64,000 bases of DNA from Pseudomonas sp. Os17 (GTDB taxonomy: Bacteria; Pseudomonadota; Gammaproteobacteria; Pseudomonadales; Pseudomonadaceae), in contig NZ_AP014627.1 of assembly GCF_001547895.1 (NCBI RefSeq), positions 4,529,501 through 4,593,500 on the forward strand, written 5' to 3'. The stretch's first letter is position 1; every line of letters begins with the position of its first letter. Below are positions 56,393 to 64,000 of this stretch, piece after piece. The translations under genes and the position numbers were made by a program. The notes under the pieces are model-generated. The model did not search any database and was not told the DNA's origin. It saw nothing but the letters and a program-made list of their open reading frames with translations.

Positions 56393-57703
56393 TCAGTCGG
56401 CTTGAGGTGCTTCTACCGGCTTGACCGCTTCTTCGTAAGAGACCGATTTGTCGGTCACGCTAGCTTTCTGCAGAACAGTATCCACAACTTGCTCTTCCAG
56501 CACAACCGAACGGACTTCGTTCAACTGCTGCTCGTTCTTGTAGTACCAGGACACGACTTGCTCTGGCTCCTGGTAAGCCGAAGCCATTTCCTGGATCAGC
56601 TCGCGAACGCGGGCTTCATCAGGCTTGAGGTCGAATTGCTTAACCACTTCAGCGACGATCAGACCCAGCACTACGCGGCGCTTAGCCTGCTCTTCGAACA
56701 GCTCAGCCGGCAGTTGATCCGGCTTGATGTTGCCACCGAACTGCTGAACAGCCTGAACGCGCAGACGATTGACTTCGTTGTCCAGCAGCGCTTTTGGCAC
56801 TTCGATCGGGTTGGAGGCCAGCAGACCGTCCATAACCTGATTCTTCACTTTGGACTTGATAGCCTGACGCAGTTCGCGCTCCATGTTCTTGCGAACTTCG
56901 GCACGGAAGCCATCCAGACCCGCTTCCTTGATCCCGAATTGAGCGAAGAACTCTTCGGTCAGCTCTGGCAGCTTAGGCTCGGAAACGCTGTTGACAGTAA
57001 CAGTGAACTCGGCGGCTTTGTTGGCCAGGTCCAGGTTCTGATAGGTCTCAGGGAAGGTCAGGTTCAGAACACGCTCTTCGCCAGCTTTAGCGCCAACCAG
57101 ACCGTCTTCGAAACCAGGAATCATGCGACCGGAACCCAACACCAGCTGAGTGCCCTTGGCCGAGCCACCTGCGAAAGCTTCGCCGTCGACCTTGCCAACG
57201 AAATCGATGTTCAGTTGATCATCGTTCTGCGCAGCGCGATCAACCACTTCGAAGCGAACATTCTGCTTGCGCAGGATTTCCAGCATGTTGTCCAGGTCAG
57301 CATCAGCCACTTCAGCGCTCAGACGCTCAACAGCGATGCTTTCGAAACCGGCGACAGTGAACTCTGGGAAAACTTCGAAAGTGGCAACGTATTCCAGATC
57401 CTTGCCCTTCTCCAGCACTTTAGGCTCGACCGAAGGAGCGCCAGCCGGGTTCAGCTTCTGCTCAACAACAGCTTCATAGAAAGATGCCTGGATCACGTCA
57501 CCCACTGCTTCTTGACGCGCGTCAGCCTCATAACGCTGACGAATCACGCTCATTGGAACCTTGCCAGGACGGAAGCCTGGGATTTTGGCCTTTTGGGCAG
57601 TCTGCTGCAGACGCTTGTTGACCTGGCTCTCGATGCGCTCAGCCGGCACGGTGATGCTCATGCGGCGCTCAAGAGCAGAAGTATTTTCAACAGAAACTTG
57701 CAT
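56393..57703 (-). CDS. tig: Trigger factor
   Basis: A 436-residue ribosome-associated chaperone with peptidyl-prolyl isomerase activity. The N-terminal ribosome-binding domain has the GFRPGKVP signature (about residues 43-50). A central FKBP-like domain ([39 protein letters not shown]) and a helical C-terminal domain follow. It binds nascent chains at the tunnel exit. GAGGAATATCC precedes the ATG at 57703; an in-frame ATG at 57763 is not needed. It heads the tig-clpP-clpX group. Confidence 0.97.
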   Translation of the reverse strand: MQVSVENTSALERRMSITVPAERIESQVNKRLQQTAQKAKIPGFRPGKVPMSVIRQRYEADARQEAVGDVIQASFYEAVVEQKLNPAGAPSVEPKVLEKGKDLEYVATFEVFPEFTVAGFESIAVERLSAEVADADLDNMLEILRKQNVRFEVVDRAAQNDDQLNIDFVGKVDGEAFAGGSAKGTQLVLGSGRMIPGFEDGLVGAKAGEERVLNLTFPETYQNLDLANKAAEFTVTVNSVSEPKLPELTEEFFAQFGIKEAGLDGFRAEVRKNMERELRQAIKSKVKNQVMDGLLASNPIEVPKALLDNEVNRLRVQAVQQFGGNIKPDQLPAELFEEQAKRRVVLGLIVAEVVKQFDLKPDEARVRELIQEMASAYQEPEQVVSWYYKNEQQLNEVRSVVLEEQVVDTVLQKASVTDKSVSYEEAVKPVEAPQAD

Positions 57704-58051
57704 GGATATTCCTCGTTGCACAGACGTTAGCCGGCCGTTTTCCGACCCCAGAATCAAGGGCATGCATTCTAGTGGGTCAAACTCAAGAAGTCACCCTACT
57801 GAAAAAGGGTGAAATACGACCGACAATGTGAAGGCGGGGACAAAGGGTTGAGCCTCGCCATGAGAGCAATTACTACAAATCCAGCCAGGAGCTCTAAACC
57901 AATCCTTCTATATATAGAAGGGATCGACCAACCCACCCCTGACAAACACCAGCCAACAGCTGAAACTCAAACACCCGACGACCAAGAGCGAATCTGGCGC
58001 CACCGGCCAACCCACTACATGCAGCCAGACCACAGCATCGAGTCCAGAAAC
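57704..58051. other. Gap upstream of tig, tRNA side
   Basis: The gap holds no convincing gene (a short plus-strand frame at 57809-58099 lacks a ribosome site). It contains a TCACCCT/AGGGTGA hairpin at 57791-57812 and a perfect 18-bp palindrome CCTTCTATATATAGAAGG at 57904-57921, plus a T-poor A/C-rich tract from 57930. The tig promoter should lie here, transcribed leftward, but I cannot place it. Confidence 0.5.
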
Positions 58052-58086
58052 GAAAACGGCGCAGCCCCTTTCAGGTGCTGCGCCGT
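58052..58086 (-). terminator. Terminator of the tRNA operon
   Basis: On the minus strand ACGGCGCAGC and GCTGCGCCGT form a 10-bp stem, then TTTTCGTTTC. It lies 26 bases after tRNA-Leu and ends the leftward tRNA transcript. Confidence 0.82.
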
Positions 58087-58112
58087 GATCTGCTATTAAC
58101 TAGCTACTTTAA

Positions 58113-58197
58113 TGGTGCGGACGAAGAGACTCGAACTCTTACACCTTGCGGCGCTGGAACCTAAATCCAGTGTGTCTACCAATTCCACCACGTCCGC
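58113..58197 (-). tRNA. tRNA-Leu (UAG)
   Basis: On the minus strand GCGGACG starts the molecule and CGTCCGC-ACCA ends it. The anticodon stem CTGGA/TCCAG encloses TTTAGGT, giving anticodon UAG. A long variable arm and TTCGAGT T-loop fit class II tRNA-Leu. CCA is encoded. Confidence 0.95.
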
Positions 58198-58254
58198 TTA
58201 ACAAGCTTTTAAAGCAAAGGCGCCAGACTATTAATCTGGCGCCTTCTTCGAATA

Positions 58255-58331
58255 TGGGGTGGACGATGGGGATCGAACCCACGACAACAGGAGTCACAAT
58301 CCTGTGCTCTACCAACTGAGCTACGCCCACC
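58255..58331 (-). tRNA. tRNA-His (GUG)
   Basis: On the minus strand the acceptor GGTGGGCG pairs with CGTCCACC and includes the extra G-1:C73 pair special to tRNA-His. The anticodon loop TTGTGAC gives GUG. CCA is encoded. Confidence 0.95.
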
Positions 58332-58362
58332 ATATTGCGTTACTTGTGCCAAAGCTGCCTAA

Positions 58363-58439
58363 TGGCGCACCCGGCAGGACTCGAACCTGCGACCATCCGC
58401 TTAGAAGGCGGATGCTCTATCCAGCTGAGCTACGGGCGC
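58363..58439 (-). tRNA. tRNA-Arg (UCU)
   Basis: On the minus strand GCGCCCG pairs with CGGGTGC, discriminator G, CCA encoded. The anticodon stem TCCGC/GCGGA encloses CTTCTAA, giving UCU. It is the first gene of the Arg-His-Leu transcript. Confidence 0.95.
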
Positions 58440-58560
58440 CTTATTAATCTGTATTCTTTAATGACTACAAACTAATTGCTTTCAGTCGTTACGAGTTAAA
58501 CATCAACTCTGCCCGACCTTCTTAACCAGTGCTAGGCTGTGCCCGACAAGTGCGACGAAT

Positions 58561-58587
58561 GTTATAGACGAGCCGTTAGGTCGTCAA
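58561..58587 (-). promoter_or_regulatory. Promoter of the tRNA operon
   Basis: On the minus strand TTGACG and TATAAC are separated by 15 bases, upstream of tRNA-Arg, with an AT-rich stretch before the -35 that may act as an UP element. The short spacer is a weakness. Confidence 0.6.
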
Positions 58588-58719
58588 CTCTTTTTTAAAA
58601 AAAATTCATTTAATTAAAGGAGTTAGGGGAATTTGCAGACCAAGCGCCTTTGCCCTCACGTCCCGACATGCGAGAATGCGTTCTCTTTTTCTCTCCCTCT
58701 CGATGGTTAATCACGCGTC

Positions 58720-59574
58720 ATGACTGCACAACTAATCGACGGCAAAGCGATCGCCGCTAGCCTGCGCCAGCAGATCGCCAAACGTGTCGCCGAGCGTCGC
58801 CAGCAAGGCCTGCGTACTCCGGGCCTCGCGGTGATTCTGGTCGGCAGCGACCCGGCCTCTCAGGTTTATGTCTCGCACAAGCGTAAAGACTGCGAAGAGG
58901 TCGGCTTCCTTTCACAAGCCTATGACTTGCCCGCCAACACGACTCAAGAAGATCTGGCCGGCCTGATCGACAAGCTCAACGATGACCCGAATATCGACGG
59001 CGTCCTCTTGCAATTGCCGCTGCCCGAGCACCTGGACGCCTCCTTGTTGCTTGAGCGCATTCGCCCGGACAAAGACGTGGATGGCTTCCATCCCTATAAC
59101 GTCGGTCGCCTGGCCCAGCGCATTCCCCTGCTGCGCCCCTGCACCCCCAAGGGCATCATGACCCTGCTGCAAAGCACCGGCGCCGATCTGTATGGCATGG
59201 ACGCAGTCGTAGTGGGCGCCTCCAATATCGTCGGTCGTCCGATGGCCATGGAGTTGCTGCTGGCGGGCTGCACCGTGACCGTGACTCACCGCTTTACCAA
59301 GGACCTGGCCGGCCACGTCGGCCGCGCCGATCTGGTCGTGGTTGCCGCTGGCAAGCCGGGCCTGGTCAAGGGCGAATGGATCAAGGAAGGCGCCATCGTC
59401 ATCGACGTGGGCATCAATCGTCAGGAAGACGGCAAACTGGTGGGCGACGTCGTGTATGAGACCGCCCTGCCCCGCGCCGGCTGGATCACGCCGGTACCTG
59501 GCGGCGTCGGTCCCATGACCCGTGCCTGCCTGCTGGAAAACACCCTGTACGCCGCGGAAACGCTGCACAGCTGA
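58720..59574 (+). CDS. folD: FolD, methylenetetrahydrofolate dehydrogenase / cyclohydrolase
   Basis: A 284-residue bifunctional enzyme converting 5,10-methylene-THF to 10-formyl-THF in two steps. The catalytic Lys is K54 in [14 protein letters not shown] (with Tyr at 50), followed by [31 protein letters not shown], and the NADP-binding [17 protein letters not shown]. The C-terminal [15 protein letters not shown] is standard. It is monocistronic and ends at a good terminator. Confidence 0.97.
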   Translation: MTAQLIDGKAIAASLRQQIAKRVAERRQQGLRTPGLAVILVGSDPASQVYVSHKRKDCEEVGFLSQAYDLPANTTQEDLAGLIDKLNDDPNIDGVLLQLPLPEHLDASLLLERIRPDKDVDGFHPYNVGRLAQRIPLLRPCTPKGIMTLLQSTGADLYGMDAVVVGASNIVGRPMAMELLLAGCTVTVTHRFTKDLAGHVGRADLVVVAAGKPGLVKGEWIKEGAIVIDVGINRQEDGKLVGDVVYETALPRAGWITPVPGGVGPMTRACLLENTLYAAETLHS

Positions 59575-59595
59575 GTTTGCCAGCCTGCTTCAATC

Positions 59596-59619
59596 AGCCC
59601 GCCATTGGCGGGCTTTTTT
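59596..59619 (+). terminator. Terminator after folD
   Basis: AGCCCGCC-ATT-GGCGGGCT stem followed by six T. Confidence 0.9.
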
Positions 59620-59868
59620 ATGCCGCCGCAACACACTCCCTGCGCCCGACATATAGCTCCTGAATCTTAGCGCTCCAGGTCAAGCCGGGCCTATCCTGAC
59701 GAACACCTGCCACTCAGGGAAAACCGGTGTTTTTTCTTGGTTTTTAAGGGTTTTCGACTGACCGCTGAAGAACAATCGACAGTTCCTCAGCTATATTCAT
59801 AAAATGTAACGTTTTCCCGAAAAAACCCGTTGCCAGACGGCATATCCATCTTTATCGAGTCCGCCCGC

Positions 59869-60807
59869 GTGAAAATTCGTCTCTCCATCCTCAGCTTGTT
59901 GTTTGCTGTGTCCGGCACCTTGATCGCACACAGCGTCGACGCCAGCGAAACCACCGCGGCGCCAAGAGACACTTCACAGTTGCATATCGCCTCCGGCAGC
60001 GCCCTGCTGCTGGATCTGCAGACCAACAAAGTCATCTACTCCAGCAACCCGGACGTCGTGGTGCCCATCGCCTCAGTCACCAAGCTGATGACCGCCATGG
60101 TCGTGCTGGACGCCAAGCTGCCACTGGATGAGCACATCTCCATGAACATCAGCGACACCCCGGAGATGAAGGGTGTGTTTTCAAGGGTCAAGCTCAACAG
60201 CGAGCTGAGCCGTCGCGATACCTTGCTGATCGCCCTGATGTCCTCGGAAAACCGCGCCGCTGCCAGCCTCGCCCATCACTATCCAGGCGGCTACTCGGCG
60301 TTCATTGCCGCCATGAACGCCAAGGCCAAGTCCCTGGGCATGACCCATACCCACTATGTCGAGCCCACCGGCCTGTCGATCCACAACGTCTCCACTGCCC
60401 GAGACCTGAGCAAGCTGTTGGTGGCCGCTCGCAAATACCCGCTGCTGAGCGAACTGAGCACCACCAAGGAAAAGACCGTGGCGTTCCGTAAACCCAACTA
60501 CACCCTGGGCTTTCGCAACACCGACCACCTGGTCAACAAGGAAAAATGGGACATCAAGATCACCAAGACCGGCTTCACCAACCAGGCCGGCCACTGCCTG
60601 GTACTGGTCACCAGCATGGGCAACCGCCCGGTAGCCCTAGTGATTCTCGACGCTTTCGGCAAGTACACCCACTTTGCCGACGCCAGCCGTATCCGCAACT
60701 GGGTCGAGACCGGCAAAAGCGGTTCGGTACCGGACGTGGCCCTGCGCTACAAGGCCGACAAGAACCTCAAAAACCACCAGAGCGCAGCCCCGCAAGCCTC
60801 ACATTGA
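59869..60807 (+). CDS. pbpG: D-alanyl-D-alanine endopeptidase (penicillin-binding protein 7 type)
   Basis: A 312-residue low-molecular-mass PBP that cuts D-Ala-meso-DAP cross-links in peptidoglycan. A signal peptide ([20 protein letters not shown]) is followed by a peptidase-S11 domain: S69-V-T-K72 (in ASVTKLM), S126-E-N128, and K233-T-G235 (KITKTGF). Start is GTG at 59869, giving a proper signal peptide; the upstream ATG-less frame is not used. The absence of an amphipathic C-terminal anchor fits PBP7 rather than DacA/DacC. Confidence 0.9.
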   Translation: MKIRLSILSLLFAVSGTLIAHSVDASETTAAPRDTSQLHIASGSALLLDLQTNKVIYSSNPDVVVPIASVTKLMTAMVVLDAKLPLDEHISMNISDTPEMKGVFSRVKLNSELSRRDTLLIALMSSENRAAASLAHHYPGGYSAFIAAMNAKAKSLGMTHTHYVEPTGLSIHNVSTARDLSKLLVAARKYPLLSELSTTKEKTVAFRKPNYTLGFRNTDHLVNKEKWDIKITKTGFTNQAGHCLVLVTSMGNRPVALVILDAFGKYTHFADASRIRNWVETGKSGSVPDVALRYKADKNLKNHQSAAPQASH

Positions 60808-60817
60808 TCCCCAGCAA

Positions 60818-60847
60818 CAACAACGGCGCCCTGAGGCGCCGTTGTTG
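60818..60847. terminator. Terminator after pbpG, convergent with the lipoprotein gene
   Basis: CAACAACGGCGCC-CTGA-GGCGCCGTTGTTG is a perfect 13-bp stem between the two convergent genes. Only short T runs follow. Confidence 0.72.
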
Positions 60848-60859
60848 TCTATAGAGCGT

Positions 60860-61537
60860 TCAATGACCGTCGAGTGCCTTGCCGGCCCGAGCCGCCGCCT
60901 GCTCCTGGCCAGCCTGGGCCAGCTCATTGGCCGCTTTCAGCCAACGCTGGCGATCGACCTTGGCCGGTAGCTGGTTGGGCGCCTGAATCAATACCGCGAA
61001 ACTGCCGGCGTCTTTCCAGGACGACTCGAACGCACTGAAGCTCATCAGTTGCCGACGGCTTTTCGCCCCCCGCAACAGCACCGTCTGCTTGTCCCGGTTA
61101 TATCCGGCCAGGACCGCATAACGCGGCTGCGCCCACAAGCTTGAACCCTCGGTAAAGCGCACCAGCACCGGATAACCTGCAGCCACCTGCGTCAGCAAGG
61201 CCGACAGATGATCATCCAGGGGATAGACCACCATGCCGTATTGCCGGGCCAGGCCCTGCAGGTTCTGCTGCAACTGCGCCTCGGCTCCCGGCAGGTGCAA
61301 AGGCTTGTCCAGCAACCCGGGGGTAATCACGATGCCCTGTTGCGACAACATGCTGGCCAAGGCTCCGGGAGCGCTCTGGTACATCTCGCCACGGAAGAAC
61401 GGCACGCTGTTGAGCTCCACCCGCTCCGGCAGACGCTGAATCTCCGGTGCCACGCTGCCGGCACATCCGGCCAGGCCCAGAACACAGGCGCTGGCCAGCA
61501 GCGCCGCTCGAAATCGAGGAAATACCCGCACCATCAT
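60860..61537 (-). CDS. Lipoprotein with C39-type cysteine peptidase fold lacking the catalytic Cys and His
   Basis: A 225-residue lipoprotein. The signal peptide ends in LGLAGC with C25 the lipidated Cys. The rest resembles the C39-like cysteine peptidases of Pseudomonas (as I recall, the PA2778 group): VPFFRGEMYQSAPGALASML at 45-64, where active members have YQCGPAAL, so the Cys is S55 and the next Gly is A56. The catalytic His of HxVVLxGY is Y140 in RYAVLAGYN. Both residues are replaced, so it should not be a protease. A C-terminal helix (about 195-220) is tetratricopeptide-like. It is convergent with pbpG. Confidence 0.72.
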   Translation of the reverse strand: MMVRVFPRFRAALLASACVLGLAGCAGSVAPEIQRLPERVELNSVPFFRGEMYQSAPGALASMLSQQGIVITPGLLDKPLHLPGAEAQLQQNLQGLARQYGMVVYPLDDHLSALLTQVAAGYPVLVRFTEGSSLWAQPRYAVLAGYNRDKQTVLLRGAKSRRQLMSFSAFESSWKDAGSFAVLIQAPNQLPAKVDRQRWLKAANELAQAGQEQAAARAGKALDGH

Positions 61538-61760
61538 TGCTCTCTAATAGACAGACGCCGGACGACCCTGCTCCGGCTGGGGCCTTGATCATAGGGCCCT
61601 CACGGGCGAGGGTATAGCGTTAGGCAACAGTTAATTGCAAACCATAGAGCGAAGTGTTCGAAGACTCGCGACTATTGGTCAATAGCCTGAAACACAGGGG
61701 CTACTAGACTGTCCATTGGTAAGTGTGTGTGCCCTGTACAGGGCATATAAGGAGGCACTG

Positions 61761-61925
61761 ATGAGCCTGACAACGACAATCCTGATGCTGATCCTGGGCT
61801 GGCTGGCCGTCGCCGGCGCCATGCTCTGGGGCGTGCTGCGTATCACTCGCCGCCACCACGCTCAGCCCCGCAAGCCAGGCATCGAAAGCGAAAAGACCGC
61901 CCGGCGCCCCGCCACTGTGCACTGA
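61761..61925 (+). CDS. Small membrane protein, 54 residues
   Basis: A 54-residue protein with one membrane helix (about residues 4-24, TTTILMLILGWLAVAGAMLWG) followed by a basic, polar tail (RITRRHHAQPRKPG). TAAGGAGG lies just before the ATG, a very strong ribosome site. The positively charged tail favours an N-out/C-in orientation. Function unknown. Bracketed by the C39-like and TerC genes. Confidence 0.75.
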   Translation: MSLTTTILMLILGWLAVAGAMLWGVLRITRRHHAQPRKPGIESEKTARRPATVH

Positions 61926-62004
61926 TCCCCGCTTTCCCTTCCCGTAAAACGACACGGCCGCCTGACTCCAGCGAGTACAGACGGCCGTTTGCCTTGGTGG
62001 CGAA

Positions 62005-62760
62005 TCAGACCTCGGTGTGCTGCGCCTGGCGCTTCTGCCGAGCCCGACGGGCCAACATGTTCAAGCTTTCAATGGCCGCCGAGAACGCCATGGCCGCATA
62101 CACATAGCCCTTGGGCACATGGGCGCCGAAACCTTCGGCGATCAGGGTCATGCCGATCATGATCAGGAAGCCCAGGGCCAGCATGACCACAGTCGGGTTG
62201 TCATGGATGAACTTGGCCAGCGGTTCGGCGGCCAGCAACATCACCAGCACCGAGATCACTACGGCAATGATCATGATCGGCAGGTGCTCGGTCATGCCCA
62301 CCGCCGTAATGATGCTGTCGATGGAAAACACCAGGTCCAGCATCAGGATCTGCCCGATCGCCGCCGCAAACCCGATGCTCACCTTGGAAGTCGCGGTAGC
62401 CGGCTTCTCGGGCTCAGGGTCCATGCTCTGGTGGATCTCGGTGGTGGCTTTCCAGACCAGGAACAGGCCACCGGCAATCAGGATCATGTCCTTCCAGGAG
62501 AAACTCTGCCCCAGCACGTCGATCACCGGCTCAGTGAGCTGGACGATGAAAGCGATGGTGCTGAGCAGCGCCAGACGCAGGAACAACGCCATGCTGATCC
62601 CGATGCGTCGCGCCTTGGCCCGGTGCTTTTCCGGCAGCTTGTTGGTGAGGATGGAAATAAAGATCAGGTTATCGATGCCAAGCACGATCTCCATCACCAC
62701 CAGAGTGGCCAGAGCCACCCAAGCGGTGGGGCTGGCGGCGAGCTGTAAAAGGTAATCCAT
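62005..62760 (-). CDS. TerC-family integral membrane protein
   Basis: A 251-residue TerC/YoaE-type membrane protein with about seven helices. The two conserved acidic motifs are in the first helix ([14 protein letters not shown]) and a central one ([17 protein letters not shown]). Members have been linked to manganese or calcium export and to metal loading of secreted proteins, and the name comes from tellurite resistance. There is no tellurite operon here, so the metal-homeostasis role is more likely but inferred. No riboswitch is visible. Confidence 0.85.
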   Translation of the reverse strand: MDYLLQLAASPTAWVALATLVVMEIVLGIDNLIFISILTNKLPEKHRAKARRIGISMALFLRLALLSTIAFIVQLTEPVIDVLGQSFSWKDMILIAGGLFLVWKATTEIHQSMDPEPEKPATATSKVSIGFAAAIGQILMLDLVFSIDSIITAVGMTEHLPIMIIAVVISVLVMLLAAEPLAKFIHDNPTVVMLALGFLIMIGMTLIAEGFGAHVPKGYVYAAMAFSAAIESLNMLARRARQKRQAQHTEV

Positions 62761-62790
62761 GGGTCAATCCTGAATCGGTGATATGAAAAG

Positions 62791-63039
62791 TCAGATTTCC
62801 TGGGAAGAATCGGGCTTCTTGGCCGCGTCGTCCTCTGGTTTTTCCTTGCCGGTCACGCTTTGCGTGGCCTCGCTCAGGGCCTGCTCGGCAGCCTTGTGGG
62901 TGTCATCGATGGCCTGCTTGGCCGTCTCGGCGGCCTTGTCCAGCACCTGTTGAGCGCTTTTTTCCGCCTGATCACACCCCGCCAGGGTCAGCATAGACAG
63001 GGCCAGCAACGAGGCCGCGCCCAGGGTTTTGAATGACAT
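62791..63039 (-). CDS. Small helical lipoprotein
   Basis: An 82-residue lipoprotein. The signal MSFKTLGAASLLALSMLTLAGC ends in a lipobox with C22. The mature part is a highly charged helix (KSAQQVLDKAAETAKQAIDD...) with Ala/Lys/Glu heptad-like spacing, then an acidic tail (EKPEDDAAKKPDSSQEI). It resembles Lpp-like or apolipoprotein-like helices without clear identity. The TerC gene starts 31 bases downstream on the same strand and may be co-transcribed. Confidence 0.72.
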   Translation of the reverse strand: MSFKTLGAASLLALSMLTLAGCDQAEKSAQQVLDKAAETAKQAIDDTHKAAEQALSEATQSVTGKEKPEDDAAKKPDSSQEI

Positions 63040-63173
63040 GCCGTATTCCTCGATAGAACGGACAGGGCCAATGCGGGCCCCGTCGATAGCGGGGCATTTT
63101 AAGGAGACGAATACTTCAGGAAAATTCGTATTTTTGGCAGTTATACTTCGGTTTTTACGAACTGGTAAGCGCC

Positions 63174-64000
63174 ATGCTCAACTACCGCCAACTGCATTAC
63201 TTCTGGGTTGTGGCCAAGACCGGCAGCATCGTGCGCGCCTGCGAGCAGCTCAACCTGACCCCACAAACCATCAGCGGGCAGATCAGCCTGCTGGAACAGA
63301 CCTACGGCATCGAACTGTTTCGCCGGGTCGGGCGCCAGCTGGAACTGAGCGAAGCCGGACGCCAGGCGCTGCCCTACGCCGAACAGATGTTCCAGCTCGG
63401 CGGCGAACTGGAAGCCATGCTCCGCGCCCGCCCCGACGAGCAGCAGATCCAGTTCCGGGTCGGCGTGGCGGATGTGGTGCCCAAGTCCATCGTCTATCGC
63501 CTGATCGCCCCGACCATGGAGCTCAGCGAACCGATTCGCCTGACCTGCCGCGAAGACAAACTCGAACGGCTGCTGGCGGATCTGGCCATCCAGCGCCTGG
63601 ATCTGGTGATCTCCGACAGCCCGATGCCCTCGCACCTGGACATCAAGGGCTACAGCCAGAAGCTCGGGGAGTGCGGCATCAGCTTCTTCGCCACCGCCGA
63701 ACTGGCCCAGCAGCACGGCGCCGACTTCCCTCGCGGCCTGCACGGCGCGCCACTACTGATTCCCGGGCAGGAAACCGTGGTGCGCAGCCGCCTGCTGCGC
63801 TGGTTCGCCGAACAGCAACTGCAACCGCGGATCATCGGCGAATTCGACGACAGCGCCCTGATGCAGGCCTTTGGCCAATCCGGCAGCGGGATCTTCATCG
63901 CCCCCAGCGTGATTGCCGAGGAGGTCCGGCACCAGTACGGCGTCCAGCTGATTGGCCAGACCGACGCCGTGACCGAATCGTTCTATGCCATCTCGGTGGA
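63174..64000 (+). CDS. nhaR: NhaR, LysR-family regulator of sodium response (3' end off window)
   Basis: The first 275 codons of a LysR-type regulator. Residues 1-45 (LNYRQLHYFWVVAKTGSIVRACEQLNLTPQTISGQISLLEQ) match NhaR, which activates Na+/H+ antiporter genes in E. coli. The TPQTISGQI recognition helix is the usual NhaR form. The effector domain continues to the window edge, so the C-terminus is unseen. The TerC and lipoprotein genes are divergent from it. Confidence 0.88.
   Translation, partial: MLNYRQLHYFWVVAKTGSIVRACEQLNLTPQTISGQISLLEQTYGIELFRRVGRQLELSEAGRQALPYAEQMFQLGGELEAMLRARPDEQQIQFRVGVADVVPKSIVYRLIAPTMELSEPIRLTCREDKLERLLADLAIQRLDLVISDSPMPSHLDIKGYSQKLGECGISFFATAELAQQHGADFPRGLHGAPLLIPGQETVVRSRLLRWFAEQQLQPRIIGEFDDSALMQAFGQSGSGIFIAPSVIAEEVRHQYGVQLIGQTDAVTESFYAISV

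Noticed and set aside
57809..58099. 96-codon plus-strand frame in the tig-tRNA gap
   Set aside because: No ribosome site, composition unlike a folded protein, and it runs into the tRNA-operon terminator.
58441..58719. Additional tRNA or sRNA between tRNA-Arg and folD
   Set aside because: Only the tRNA promoter and AT-rich upstream sequence are recognisable; no further cloverleaf or terminator is seen.

Overview
The window is a piece of a Pseudomonas chromosome, most likely from the P. fluorescens / P. protegens / P. chlororaphis complex. This rests on its high GC content, the REP-like repeats (forms such as TTCGCGAGCA...), the gene order tig-clpP-clpX-lon-hupB-ppiD beside a tRNA-Arg/His/Leu cluster and folD, a complete liu (leucine/isovalerate) cluster with its MerR-type regulator LiuR, and two Pseudomonas small RNAs, CrcY and PrrF. 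No phage, insertion sequence, transposase or CRISPR array is visible. Most of the window is core or group-level genome with some accessory islands.

Layout. 1-4.3 kb: tamB (cut by the window edge) and tamA, the outer-membrane translocation and assembly module. 4.3-9.4 kb: a GNAT acetyltransferase, xthA, a YegP-like protein, a PstS-like/OmpA fusion and an acyl-CoA dehydrogenase. 9.4-20.1 kb: a LysR regulator, then liuR, the HMG-CoA lyase gene, the sRNA CrcY, an acyl-CoA synthetase, and the operon liuA-liuB-liuC-liuD. Together these take isovaleryl-CoA to acetoacetate and acetyl-CoA. Palindromic TTTACGTNNACGTAAA-type sites lie at three promoters, which ties liuR, the synthetase and liuABCD into one regulon. 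20.1-24.8 kb: a LexA/CI-fold repressor that appears unable to cleave itself, a DUF6124-type protein, the Fur-controlled sRNA PrrF, an M14 cytosolic-type carboxypeptidase, and an HxlR regulator divergent from an MFS exporter. 24.9-31.5 kb: a seven-gene Csu-type chaperone-usher pilus operon on the minus strand. 31.7-36 kb: zapE, a pair of uncharacterised genes, a leucine-rich-repeat/protein-kinase fusion and a YebC-family gene. 36.2-39.2 kb: a LysR regulator divergent from phnW and phnX, for 2-aminoethylphosphonate use. 39.4-49 kb: cytochrome b561, an ACC-deaminase/D-cysteine desulfhydrase-like enzyme, fadH, a nitrilase-fold protein lacking its catalytic residues, an AraC regulator, a 28-residue protein gene with its own terminator, a DUF2242 lipoprotein, and a LysR/MFS divergent pair. 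49-58.7 kb: ppiD, a degenerate tRNA, hupB, lon, clpX, clpP, tig and three tRNAs, a protein quality-control block. 58.7-64 kb: folD, pbpG, a lipoprotein of C39-peptidase type without catalytic residues, a 54-residue membrane protein, a TerC-family protein, a small lipoprotein and the start of nhaR.

The genes link in a few ways. The liu genes and CrcY sit together, so a branched-chain catabolic locus lies beside the RNA that relieves Hfq/Crc catabolite repression. PrrF lies between a repressor module and a peptidase gene and should act in trans on iron-related mRNAs. The tig-clp-lon-hupB-ppiD block holds folding and proteolysis functions, with a heat-shock-type promoter visible before lon. The most unusual items are the non-cleavable repressor, the two apparent pseudo-enzymes (nitrilase-fold and C39-fold), the 28-residue gene, the unknown gene pair beside the LRR-kinase, and the relic tRNA between hupB and ppiD.
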